From assembly GCA_937873255.1 (NCBI GenBank), contig CALMVM010000105.1:1-7843 (forward strand): a stretch of DNA of 7,843 nt. Reading direction: 5' to 3'. A program made the translations under genes and the position numbers. A model generated the notes under the pieces. The model saw only the letters and a program-made list of their open reading frames with translations. It did no database searches and was not told the origin of the DNA. Shown piece after piece: positions 1 through 6,353 of this stretch (its first letter is position 1; every line of letters begins with the position of its first letter). This DNA is from an uncultured Verrucomicrobiota bacterium. GTDB taxonomy: Bacteria; Verrucomicrobiota; Verrucomicrobiia; Chthoniobacterales; SZAS-18.

Positions 1-23
1 ATCCTTGGGTCAGTCCCGTGAAT

Positions 24-1730
24 TCAGTGCGCGGCGGTCACGGGTCCGGCGAAGATCGCCCGTTGCGCCTGCCAGCGGATCGCCGGCAGGGTCTCGAAGA
101 ACGGCCCGTCGTCCGCGACGGCGACGAAATACCCGGGCCGCCCGGCCAGGCTTTTGACCTCTTCGTCCAAGGTTGCGCCGGTGCCGGTTGCGTAGTCACC
201 CTCGCCCGGGTCGCCCGCGCGCAGACTGATCCGCTCGCCGGTGCGCAACCCGTCACCAACCCAATGCCGGCCCGATGCGTCGAGATAGCTGATCTTGCGG
301 ATGCCCGCAGGCACGTTGGAAACGACGACCGGCGGCGCGCCGTCGCGGGCGGCATCGGCGTTGACAAGCTGGATTTCCGCGCGGCTGGGAACGACCGCCT
401 TCGCACGGTGCGCCTGCACGCTGCGGCTCGTGAACCAGTCGCCGGTATAGTCGCGGCCCGTCTGCCGGTACGTGCGCGTGGCACGGCCTTCGAGGTGAAG
501 AGGCGTCAACACGAGGTCTTCCGACAAGTGGAACTGCCGCGACATCAGCACGCCGGTGCGCGCGACCTGTTCCTGGAGGACGACGATTTTTTTCTGATCC
601 GGCAGCAGCACGCAGAGCATCGCGCGCTGGCCTGCCCCGCCGAAGCCGTCTTGCAAGAAGATGAAAACCATCAACAACAGCGACGCTCCTACCGAGATGG
701 CCGGAGTCGTCCAAAACAGGCGGTGGCGGCGCGTCGAACTGGCGAACACGAACAGATTCAGCGGGCCGACGGCCAACGCGAAGAGGACAATGAACGCGAT
801 GAGCAGCGGAGCGTTGATCTCAATGGGTCCCACCGAGTGTGCCATCGGCCAATCCTCCGCCGAGGCGGCGGTCAAGCCGGCGCGCCTGGACTCGAACGGG
901 TAAGGCAGGTCGGTCACCCGGTCGAGGGTCAGCGGCTTGCCGTCCCACGGCATGAGAACGACGCGGCCGAGACCCACGTCCGCTTTCTCGCCGGTTTCCG
1001 ACAGGCCGACGGCCGCGCGTAGCGACGGATCGGCCCCCTGCGCGCACAGGCAGAGCACCCCGCCCTGGTTGACCCAATCGCGGACCACTCCCCGCTGGGC
1101 GGCGTCGAGCGTGGCGTAGCCGGTATCGCTCACCCACAGGATATCCAACCCGACGAGCGCGCGCCAGTCGCCGCCGAGCAGGCTCAGGTCCATGGGAGTG
1201 CCGAGAAGATCGAGACTGTGGTCGGTGTACCATTTCGTCAGGGCACCCCAGATCGGGGTCGCCAGATCCTCGCTCATGCCGAGAACCGGCGTCGCGGCGT
1301 AGCGAGGGGTGGCGGTGGTCCCCGGCGCGGTGACCGTGTTGCCGTTCGTGCCATAGCCCTCGATGCGAAAGGGATGCGTGCGATAGTAGTACCCGGAATT
1401 CGTCGACCCCATGGGCATGAGGATCGGGAAGCGGGCGGTCTGGCCGTTTTCGACGTGCAGCGGTTCCGAGGCGGCGTGTTTGTGCTCGACGCTCATCAGG
1501 TTTTCGCCGTCGCAGACAAAGGACCACGTGCGCGCGGCACCGGAAGAATTACGGATCGTTACCCACAGCGGCAGGTAACCCGTCGGTGGGGCGGAGTCGA
1601 AGGGCGAAGAGACCTCGATGGCGACGCCGCTGTTGTCCTCGGTGTAGATCACCGTATGCCAGGCGGCCCACGCATGGGTCTGTCCCCCAATCAGCAGAGC
1701 GGCGACGAACAACAAGATTCGACGGCTCAT
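24..1730 (-). CDS. Exported membrane protein with GATase1-like region, MoxR-associated, function unknown
   Basis: This 568-residue protein starts at an ATG that overlaps the stop of the MoxR gene as ATGA, which fixes the start and suggests translational coupling. A signal peptide is clear: an RR n-region at residues 3-4, a hydrophobic core at 5-16 and an Ala-Trp-Ala cleavage site near 20-22. Residues 25-135 look like a beta-rich domain. Residues about 185-290 resemble the Rossmann-like GATase1/DUF4350 type seen in proteins of MoxR/Bat operons (LDILWVSDTGY, then a WVNQGGVL strand), with no convincing catalytic triad. Two membrane helices follow (about 308-330 and 342-360), joined by a basic SSTRRHR loop that should be cytoplasmic. 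This puts the N-terminal domain and the 208-residue beta-rich C-terminal part outside the cytoplasm. No VWA metal-binding DxSxS motif is present. A role as a substrate or partner of the MoxR ATPase is inferred from position only. The reading frame is sure; the family assignment is tentative. Confidence 0.88.
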   Translation of the reverse strand: MSRRILLFVAALLIGGQTHAWAAWHTVIYTEDNSGVAIEVSSPFDSAPPTGYLPLWVTIRNSSGAARTWSFVCDGENLMSVEHKHAASEPLHVENGQTARFPILMPMGSTNSGYYYRTHPFRIEGYGTNGNTVTAPGTTATPRYAATPVLGMSEDLATPIWGALTKWYTDHSLDLLGTPMDLSLLGGDWRALVGLDILWVSDTGYATLDAAQRGVVRDWVNQGGVLCLCAQGADPSLRAAVGLSETGEKADVGLGRVVLMPWDGKPLTLDRVTDLPYPFESRRAGLTAASAEDWPMAHSVGPIEINAPLLIAFIVLFALAVGPLNLFVFASSTRRHRLFWTTPAISVGASLLLMVFIFLQDGFGGAGQRAMLCVLLPDQKKIVVLQEQVARTGVLMSRQFHLSEDLVLTPLHLEGRATRTYRQTGRDYTGDWFTSRSVQAHRAKAVVPSRAEIQLVNADAARDGAPPVVVSNVPAGIRKISYLDASGRHWVGDGLRTGERISLRAGDPGEGDYATGTGATLDEEVKSLAGRPGYFVAVADDGPFFETLPAIRWQAQRAIFAGPVTAAH

Positions 1731-2743
1731 TGCTTGGCGGCGCGCAGGGCGGACGGCACGGTCTGGGTCTGCACGGGGATTTCCTCCAGGAGATTGCGCA
1801 CGAGTTGCGGGGCGGTCAGGCCGTCGATCCGTGCGTGGTAGTCGAGGACGATGCGGTGTTGCAAGACCGGCACCGCGACGGCGCGCACGTCCTCGAAACT
1901 GGCGTTGAGCCGGCCCGCGAGCAACGCGCGTCCCCTCGCCGCCGCCGCGAGGCCGAGCGCCGCGCGGGGGCTTGCGCCGAATTTCACGCCGGCCGCCGTC
2001 TTCGACTGACCCGCGTGGGTCCCATCGACGAGGCGGGCGATGTAGTTGACCACCACGTCCGGCAGAAAAATCCGGCCCGCCAGCGCGGCCATTCGCAGGA
2101 GTTCATCGCGCGTGAGCACGGGCTCGACGGCAGGCTCCTCGCCGATGCGGCGGTGCTGCACGATGCGCTCCAGAACTTCGATGTTGTTGCGGTGGACTTC
2201 CAGCTTGAAGAGGAAGCGGTCCAACTGTGCTTCGGGCAATGGGTAGGTGCCTTCGAGTTCGATGGGATTTTGCGTGGCGAGGACAAAGAACGGGTCGGGC
2301 AAAACGTGCGACTGACCCATGACTGTAACACGCCGTTCCTGCATCGCTTCGAGCAGCGCGCTCTGCGTCTTTGGCGAGGCGCGGTTGATCTCATCGGCGA
2401 GCACGAGGTTGGCGAATAATGGCCCGGGCTGAAAGACGAACTGCCGCCGGCCGTCTTCCTCCTGCAAGATCGGGTTGCCCGTGATGTCGCCCGGCAGCAG
2501 GTCGGGCGTGAACTGCACCCGCCGCGCGTCGAGCCGCAGCGCGCGGGCGAGTCCTTTGACGAGTTCGGTCTTCCCGAGTCCGGGCAAGCCTTCCAGGAGA
2601 AGATGGCCGCGCGCGAGCAGCGCCGTGATGACGTTGTCCACGAGCGCCTCCTGGCCGAATAAGACGGCGTTGAGGGCGTCGCGCAGCGCTTGCAAACGCG
2701 GGGTCGCGCCGGCCAGTTCGGCCTCGGTGAGATGGTCGCTCAT
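1727..2743 (-). CDS. MoxR family AAA+ ATPase
   Basis: This 338-residue protein is a full-length cytoplasmic MoxR-type AAA+ ATPase (AAA_3 core plus AAA lid), at the normal length of the family. The Walker A motif is GLPGLGKT at residues 52-59. Walker B is LVLADEIN with Asp117 and Glu118. Sensor 1 is in ATQNP (Asn159), an arginine-finger candidate is Arg176 in EAQLDRF, and sensor 2 is Arg260 in GASPRAAL. The conserved GDITGNP and EGTYPLPEAQLDRF segments are typical of MoxR. Family members act as ATP-driven chaperones that mature or assemble partner complexes, usually with VWA or DUF58 proteins. Here the neighbours on both sides are membrane proteins lacking visible VWA motifs. The gene begins 10 bp after the stop of the 443-residue gene and ends in an ATGA overlap with the 568-residue gene, so it belongs to the same transcript. 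No good Shine-Dalgarno precedes its ATG, which fits coupling to upstream translation. All key ATPase residues are intact. Confidence 0.97.
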   Translation of the reverse strand: MSDHLTEAELAGATPRLQALRDALNAVLFGQEALVDNVITALLARGHLLLEGLPGLGKTELVKGLARALRLDARRVQFTPDLLPGDITGNPILQEEDGRRQFVFQPGPLFANLVLADEINRASPKTQSALLEAMQERRVTVMGQSHVLPDPFFVLATQNPIELEGTYPLPEAQLDRFLFKLEVHRNNIEVLERIVQHRRIGEEPAVEPVLTRDELLRMAALAGRIFLPDVVVNYIARLVDGTHAGQSKTAAGVKFGASPRAALGLAAAARGRALLAGRLNASFEDVRAVAVPVLQHRIVLDYHARIDGLTAPQLVRNLLEEIPVQTQTVPSALRAAKQ

Positions 2744-2753
2744 GATCGGCGGT

Positions 2754-4085
2754 TCATTTGAAAAAGTTGCGCAACACGTCGCGTTCCTGCGGGGTGAGGT
2801 CGTCGCGCCAGACCGCCTCGCCGCCGTTGCCGTCGGAAGTCGCCGCGCCGGCGGCGGTCGGGCCGGCGTAGGCGTTGGGATCGACGGTGTGTTCGCCCTT
2901 GCCGACGCCGACGATATCGCCAGGCAGCGCGTGGTCGAGGTTGCTGGCGTTGGCGTCGGGTTCGGTGGCGGTCGAATGAAGATCGGTAGGTTTGTCGCGC
3001 AAGGTGATCGGCGCGCTGCTTTCGCCGCCGCCGGGACCGCCGGGCTGGCCGGGCTGGCTGGGCGACGAACAGTTCGACGCTGCGAGCAGCAAGTCTTTTC
3101 CCGGCTTGTCGCCGGGCTTGCCGGGCTTGAGCATCGCCTGGGTGAGCTTGACGCCGTTTTTCAGCCGCTCCTTGAGTGCTTCCAGTTGTTCGGGAGAAAG
3201 GTGCTTCAGCGTGGAGGGGTCGATGCCCTTGAGTTGGGAGAGAAGTTCCTTGTTGAGCGGGAGGTTGCCGAGTTCGAGCCCCTTGAGCGCCTCTTGCAGA
3301 CGGTCGGACATCGCCTTGGCGTCGGCGGGCGAGGTTTGCTCGGTGGCGCGCTCCATCATTTCCAGACTGCCGGCGGCGGTGCGCAGGTCACGCTGGAGCG
3401 CCTGGAGGGATTGCTCGGTCTGGCCGCGCAGGTTGTCGCCGGCTTCGAGGCTGCTCTGCGTGAACCAATCGCGGGCGGGTTGTTCGCGGAGTTGTTCGAG
3501 ACGCTCGCGGAAGGTTTCGAGCGCCGGGGGTTGCACGAGATCGGTCTTCTGGAGGGTGTCGAGCCACCCGGCGGTTTGCGCGACGGCGTCGGGGAGAGCT
3601 TCGGGTACGAAGTCAGCCGGCGGACGTGTCACGGGAACATACGCGGCGGCGAACACCAACGCGAACGCGCCGGCCAACGGCGGCAGGATAACCTGCCATC
3701 GAAACGTATACCCGTCCGGCGTGCGCTGCGGCGGCGGGAACGCCCCCACCCCGGCCGCCGCCGCGCTCAGGCGGTTGTGCAGTCCAAGGTGAGATTCCAG
3801 CCGCACCCTGGCGTCGGCCACCGTGAAAAAACCGCACCTGCCCGCGTGCCATAGGGCCCAGCCGGCACCGACGAGGAGCGCCGCCCCATAGACGATCCAC
3901 CACGCCCGGCCGACGTTGCCGTGTTGCCGGCCGACCAGCAGAGCGCAGGCGAACAGAGCGCTCATTGCCAGAACGACCGGCAGGAACCTACCCAGAACGC
4001 GGCCGAAGTTGTGTCGCAGCGCCGTCCACCGCGCCCGCCGACGCCAGAAGATTATCGCGTCGTCCGCTCGTGGGCTCGGCGTCAT
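2754..4085 (-). CDS. DUF4175-like membrane protein with helical Pro/Gly-rich tail, function unknown
   Basis: This 443-residue protein has a basic N-terminus (RRRARW) and three predicted membrane helices at about 34-51, 62-79 and 132-150. Between helices 2 and 3 lies the segment ADARVRLESHLGLHNRLSAA (90-109), which resembles the LD..LGL.DRL.TA pattern of DUF4175-like proteins found beside MoxR genes. With the N-terminus inside, this loop is cytoplasmic and the long C-terminal part (151-443) lies outside. Residues 165-320 are strongly helical and charged (Glu/Gln/Leu/Arg), probably coiled coil. They are followed by KPGKPGDKPGK (320-330), a single Cys339, a SQPGQPGGPGGG run (343-354), a disordered acidic stretch, and a short helical end LTPQERDVLRNFFK. 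The start is supported by GGAAGGGAG just upstream. Its role is unknown; pairing with the downstream MoxR ATPase is inferred from the 10-bp gap. The frame is secure, the DUF4175 likeness is moderate. Confidence 0.86.
   Translation of the reverse strand: MTPSPRADDAIIFWRRRARWTALRHNFGRVLGRFLPVVLAMSALFACALLVGRQHGNVGRAWWIVYGAALLVGAGWALWHAGRCGFFTVADARVRLESHLGLHNRLSAAAAGVGAFPPPQRTPDGYTFRWQVILPPLAGAFALVFAAAYVPVTRPPADFVPEALPDAVAQTAGWLDTLQKTDLVQPPALETFRERLEQLREQPARDWFTQSSLEAGDNLRGQTEQSLQALQRDLRTAAGSLEMMERATEQTSPADAKAMSDRLQEALKGLELGNLPLNKELLSQLKGIDPSTLKHLSPEQLEALKERLKNGVKLTQAMLKPGKPGDKPGKDLLLAASNCSSPSQPGQPGGPGGGESSAPITLRDKPTDLHSTATEPDANASNLDHALPGDIVGVGKGEHTVDPNAYAGPTAAGAATSDGNGGEAVWRDDLTPQERDVLRNFFK
3024..3129 (-). 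repeat. 9-bp tandem repeats coding for a Pro-Gly linker
   Basis: Two perfect 9-bp tandem pairs lie within the 443-residue gene: CCGGGCTGG twice at 3040-3057 and CCGGGCTTG twice at 3112-3129, with a degenerate third copy near 3100-3108. On the coding strand they give Gln-Pro-Gly and Lys-Pro-Gly units, part of a flexible low-complexity linker (residues about 319-354) between the helical domain and the C-terminal tail. Whole-codon units mean copy-number changes by slippage would keep the frame. Confidence 0.6.
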
Positions 4086-4087
4086 TA

Positions 4088-4096
4088 CTCCCTTCC
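4088..4096 (-). promoter_or_regulatory. Shine-Dalgarno of the 443-residue membrane protein gene
   Basis: On the minus strand GGAAGGGAG lies just before the ATG at 4085, with two bases between its last G and the start codon and about five from the GGAAGG core. It is the only strong Shine-Dalgarno in the window and supports this start. It suggests that translation of the three-gene membrane block begins independently here rather than by coupling to the peptidase gene 63 bp upstream. Confidence 0.55.
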
Positions 4097-4132
4097 GTGT
4101 ACTACGCGCGGGCGTGGCCGGTCAAGGAAGGG
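4090..4132 (-). repeat. Inverted repeat able to mask the Shine-Dalgarno
   Basis: CCCTTCC at 4090-4096 and GGAAGGG at 4126-4132 are perfect 7-base inverted repeats with a 29-base spacer. On the minus-strand transcript the upstream CCCUUCC could pair with the GGAAGGG of the Shine-Dalgarno of the 443-residue gene. No U-run follows the stem in either direction, so it does not look like a terminator between the peptidase gene and the block. The effect on translation is inferred only. Confidence 0.35.
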
Positions 4133-4148
4133 TTCGTGGGCGAGCCAT

Positions 4149-6236
4149 TTACTTCGCGGCGGTCCATTGGTCCACCCAATCGTTGACCGTCTTGTTCCAA
4201 AGCTGGCTGTTCTGCGGTTTGAGCACCCAGTGACCCTCGTCCGGGAAGTACAACATCTTCGACGGCACTTTCAGACGTTGGAGCGTTGTGAAAAGCTCGA
4301 AGCCCTGCGCCACGTCGAGGCGGTAGTCGAGTTGCCCGTGGACGACCAAGGTCGGCGTCTTGAAGTTCTTGGCGAACTGGTGCGGGGACCACTTCGCGTA
4401 CGTTTCCGGGTTGTCCCAGGGCGTGCCCTTGTATTCCCATTCGTTGAACCAGAGTTCCTCGGTTTCGCCGTACGCGGCGACGGCGTCGAACAGGCCGTCG
4501 TGCGACACGAGGCACTTGAAATGGTTTGGATGCCCGAGAATCCAGTTGATCATGTACCCGCCGTAGCTCGCGCCGAGGGCGGCCTCACGGTCTTTGTCGA
4601 TGAACGGGTAGTGCTGCTCGACGTAATCGAGTCCCTTCATCAGATCGACGTAAGCCTTGCCGCCCCAGTCGCCGCTCACCGCGTCGGTAAACGCCTGTCC
4701 GTAGCCGGTCGAGCCGTGGGGATTGATCATGACGACGACGTAGCCGCCCGTCGCGGCGAAGAGTTGCGGGTTCCAACGGTACGACCAGCTATCGCCCCAA
4801 GCGCCCTGCGGCCCGCCGTGGATGAGGAATTTCAGAGGATATTTCTTGTTGGGATCGAAGCCCGGTGGCTTGAGCAGGAAACCCTGCACGTCGTCGCCCG
4901 CGCCTTGAAAGGTGAACGACTCCAGTGGCGACAGGTCGAGGCTTGCGAGAAGGGCGTCGTTCAAATGCGTCACTTTGGCGATGGGTTCACGCCAATCGGA
5001 AATATTCAAAGAGGCAATTTCACTTGGCCGCGAAATCTCGGTGCGCGAGAAATAGAGGCGTTTGCCATCAGGCGAGAGGGCCAAGTCTCCGGCATGCACC
5101 TTTGCGACTAGCTCGGGTGAGACATGGGGAAACTCCAATCCCATTTCGTAAATCGGTGCCTGCCCATAATCCTCAGCGGTGAAAAACAAAGATTTTGAAT
5201 TGAGCGACCAAGCCACGCTTTCCACCGAATGGTCAGAAGTTGCGGTGACATCCTTTAACTGACCTGTCTCCCGGTCATAGACGATGAGCGCAAATTTATC
5301 GCTCTCGAACCCCGCGCGCGCCTGCGAACGCCATGCGAGCCATTTGCCGTCGGGCGAATACAGCGGCGTTGTGTCGCTGCCGGGGCTGGTGGAAATCTTC
5401 TTCGGCTCGCCGCCAGCGAGGGGCACGAGGAAAATCTCGTTGTTCGTGCTGGTGGCCTCGACCTCGTCGATGTTGCTCGTGTAGGCGAGTTCATTGCTGT
5501 CGGGGGAAACGGCATACGCATCCTGTCCGCCCAGCGAAAACGGCGGCACGTCGTGGTCGCCCGGCGTCAGGTCGCGCGGCGGCGCGGCCCCTTCCTCCAC
5601 GCCGACGATGAAAAGATGGCTGCGCTTGTTCTCCGTGAACGAACTCCAATGCCGGTAGAAGAGTTTCGTGAAGATGTGCGCCTTGACCTTGCTCTTGGCG
5701 AGCGCCTCGTCGCGGTCCTTGTTCGCGGCGTCGTCTTTCGCGTCGGGATAAACGGCCGACACGAACACGATCTTCTTGCCGTCGGGCGTCCAAATCGCGC
5801 CGTCGGCCCCGGTCGAAAGCGAGGTCAACGCACGCGCCGGCCCCGTCAGCCCACCCGCCGCCGGGTCGAACCCGACGGTCCACACCTGCGGCTGCCCGCC
5901 CGCCTTGGCCGTGAAGACGAGGCGCTTGCCGTCGGGCGAAAAACGCGGGCGGGACTCGTCGTTTTCGCTGGCGGTGTTCAGCCGGCGCGACTCGCCGCCG
6001 GCCGCAGGGACGATCCAGAGGTGGTTGCGCTTGGTGTTGGCTTCGAGGTCCACGTCCACGGCATCGAAGACGACCCATTTGCCGTCCGGCGACGGGATCG
6101 GCTCACCGACGCGCTTTAAGGCCATCAAGTCGTTGAAGGTCATCGGGCGCTTGCCGGCGGCGGATGTTTGCGCGTGGACGGCGAGCGGACCGCCCGCGAG
6201 GACGGCGGCGGCGAGGAGGCAGTTTTTCCAGGACAT
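4149..6236 (-). CDS. Secreted S9 family serine peptidase (DPP5/acylaminoacyl-peptidase-like)
   Basis: This is a 695-residue exported serine peptidase that removes dipeptides or acylated residues from peptide N-termini. An N-terminal signal peptide (about 1-23, ending VHA-Q) supports the ATG at 6236. The open frame runs 47 codons further upstream to 6377, but that extension is Arg/Pro-rich and overlaps the divergent gene. Residues about 30-430 form a beta-propeller with repeated PD40-type blades (SPDGKW at 49 and 294, SPDGKR at 100 and 388, TPDGKK at 150). The C-terminal alpha/beta-hydrolase domain (about 440-690) has HGGPQG at 473-478, nucleophile Ser557 in GASYGG, Asp637 in HGQLDYR and His669 in DEGHW, a complete triad. 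Length and the segments PPFSLGGQDAY and HWSSFTENKRSHLF match bacterial DPP5-like enzymes better than DPP4 or prolyl oligopeptidase. The exact specificity cannot be read from sequence. It lies upstream of the MoxR block on the same strand with a 63-bp gap, and divergent to a gamma-glutamyltransferase. Confidence 0.95.
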   Translation of the reverse strand: MSWKNCLLAAAVLAGGPLAVHAQTSAAGKRPMTFNDLMALKRVGEPIPSPDGKWVVFDAVDVDLEANTKRNHLWIVPAAGGESRRLNTASENDESRPRFSPDGKRLVFTAKAGGQPQVWTVGFDPAAGGLTGPARALTSLSTGADGAIWTPDGKKIVFVSAVYPDAKDDAANKDRDEALAKSKVKAHIFTKLFYRHWSSFTENKRSHLFIVGVEEGAAPPRDLTPGDHDVPPFSLGGQDAYAVSPDSNELAYTSNIDEVEATSTNNEIFLVPLAGGEPKKISTSPGSDTTPLYSPDGKWLAWRSQARAGFESDKFALIVYDRETGQLKDVTATSDHSVESVAWSLNSKSLFFTAEDYGQAPIYEMGLEFPHVSPELVAKVHAGDLALSPDGKRLYFSRTEISRPSEIASLNISDWREPIAKVTHLNDALLASLDLSPLESFTFQGAGDDVQGFLLKPPGFDPNKKYPLKFLIHGGPQGAWGDSWSYRWNPQLFAATGGYVVVMINPHGSTGYGQAFTDAVSGDWGGKAYVDLMKGLDYVEQHYPFIDKDREAALGASYGGYMINWILGHPNHFKCLVSHDGLFDAVAAYGETEELWFNEWEYKGTPWDNPETYAKWSPHQFAKNFKTPTLVVHGQLDYRLDVAQGFELFTTLQRLKVPSKMLYFPDEGHWVLKPQNSQLWNKTVNDWVDQWTAAK

Positions 6237-6333
6237 AGGTAAGATCGGTCGCGGCGTGAGTCTGCACAGTTTGCCCATCGCGGTGCGAACGCAAGCGCGC
6301 GGCGGCGGGGCGGGCGGCGATTCGTCAGAAATC
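6237..6333. promoter_or_regulatory. Divergent intergenic region between the S9 peptidase and ggt
   Basis: These 97 bp separate two start codons facing away from each other and must hold promoters for both genes if each is transcribed from here. I find no convincing sigma70-type -35/-10 pair in either direction, and no clear operator dyad apart from the GC-rich inverted repeat at its right end. The in-frame upstream extension of the peptidase (to 6377) would remove this spacer, but its composition is unlike protein-coding sequence of the family. The regulatory role is inferred from geometry. Confidence 0.5.
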
Positions 6334-6353
6334 ATGCGCCCGCCCACCCGCCG
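6303..6353 (+). repeat. GC-rich inverted repeat enclosing the ggt start codon
   Basis: GGGCGGGCG at 6308-6316 is perfectly complementary to CGCCCGCCC at 6337-6345. Outside it, CGGCG at 6303-6307 pairs with CGCCG at 6349-6353 across a 3-base bulge (6346-6348). The 20-base loop (6317-6336) contains the whole ribosome-binding region and the ggt ATG. In ggt mRNA this would be an all-GC stem beginning directly after the start codon. It may damp translation, or it may be an accident of the GC-rich codons of the n-region. Confidence 0.45.

Noticed and set aside
18..1022. Plus-strand open frame of 334 codons opposite the 568-residue membrane protein gene
   Set aside because: It is Arg/Gly/Ala-rich with no recognisable domain and lies wholly antisense to a gene with a clear signal peptide and membrane helices. 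It is an effect of GC-rich third codon positions.
2755..2775. Palindrome GTTGCGCAAC followed by TTTTTC on the minus strand, resembling a terminator
   Set aside because: With any realistic loop the stem is only three pairs, and it lies inside the last codons of the 443-residue gene, just before the MoxR start 10 bp downstream of its stop.
2475..3854. Plus-strand open frame of 459 codons opposite the MoxR and DUF4175-like genes
   Set aside because: It spans the junction of two convincing antisense genes, has repetitive Gly/Arg/Val composition and carries no family motif. It is a high-GC shadow.
4095..4124. TTGACC on the minus strand as a -35 box for the MoxR block
   Set aside because: The best -10 at 17-18 bases spacing matches only about three of six positions and would lie almost on the start codon, leaving no room for a leader with the Shine-Dalgarno.
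3921..5111. Plus-strand open frame of 396 codons opposite the peptidase catalytic domain
   Set aside because: It crosses the intergenic gap and parts of two real genes, has no recognisable motif, and the opposite strand encodes a complete Ser-Asp-His triad.
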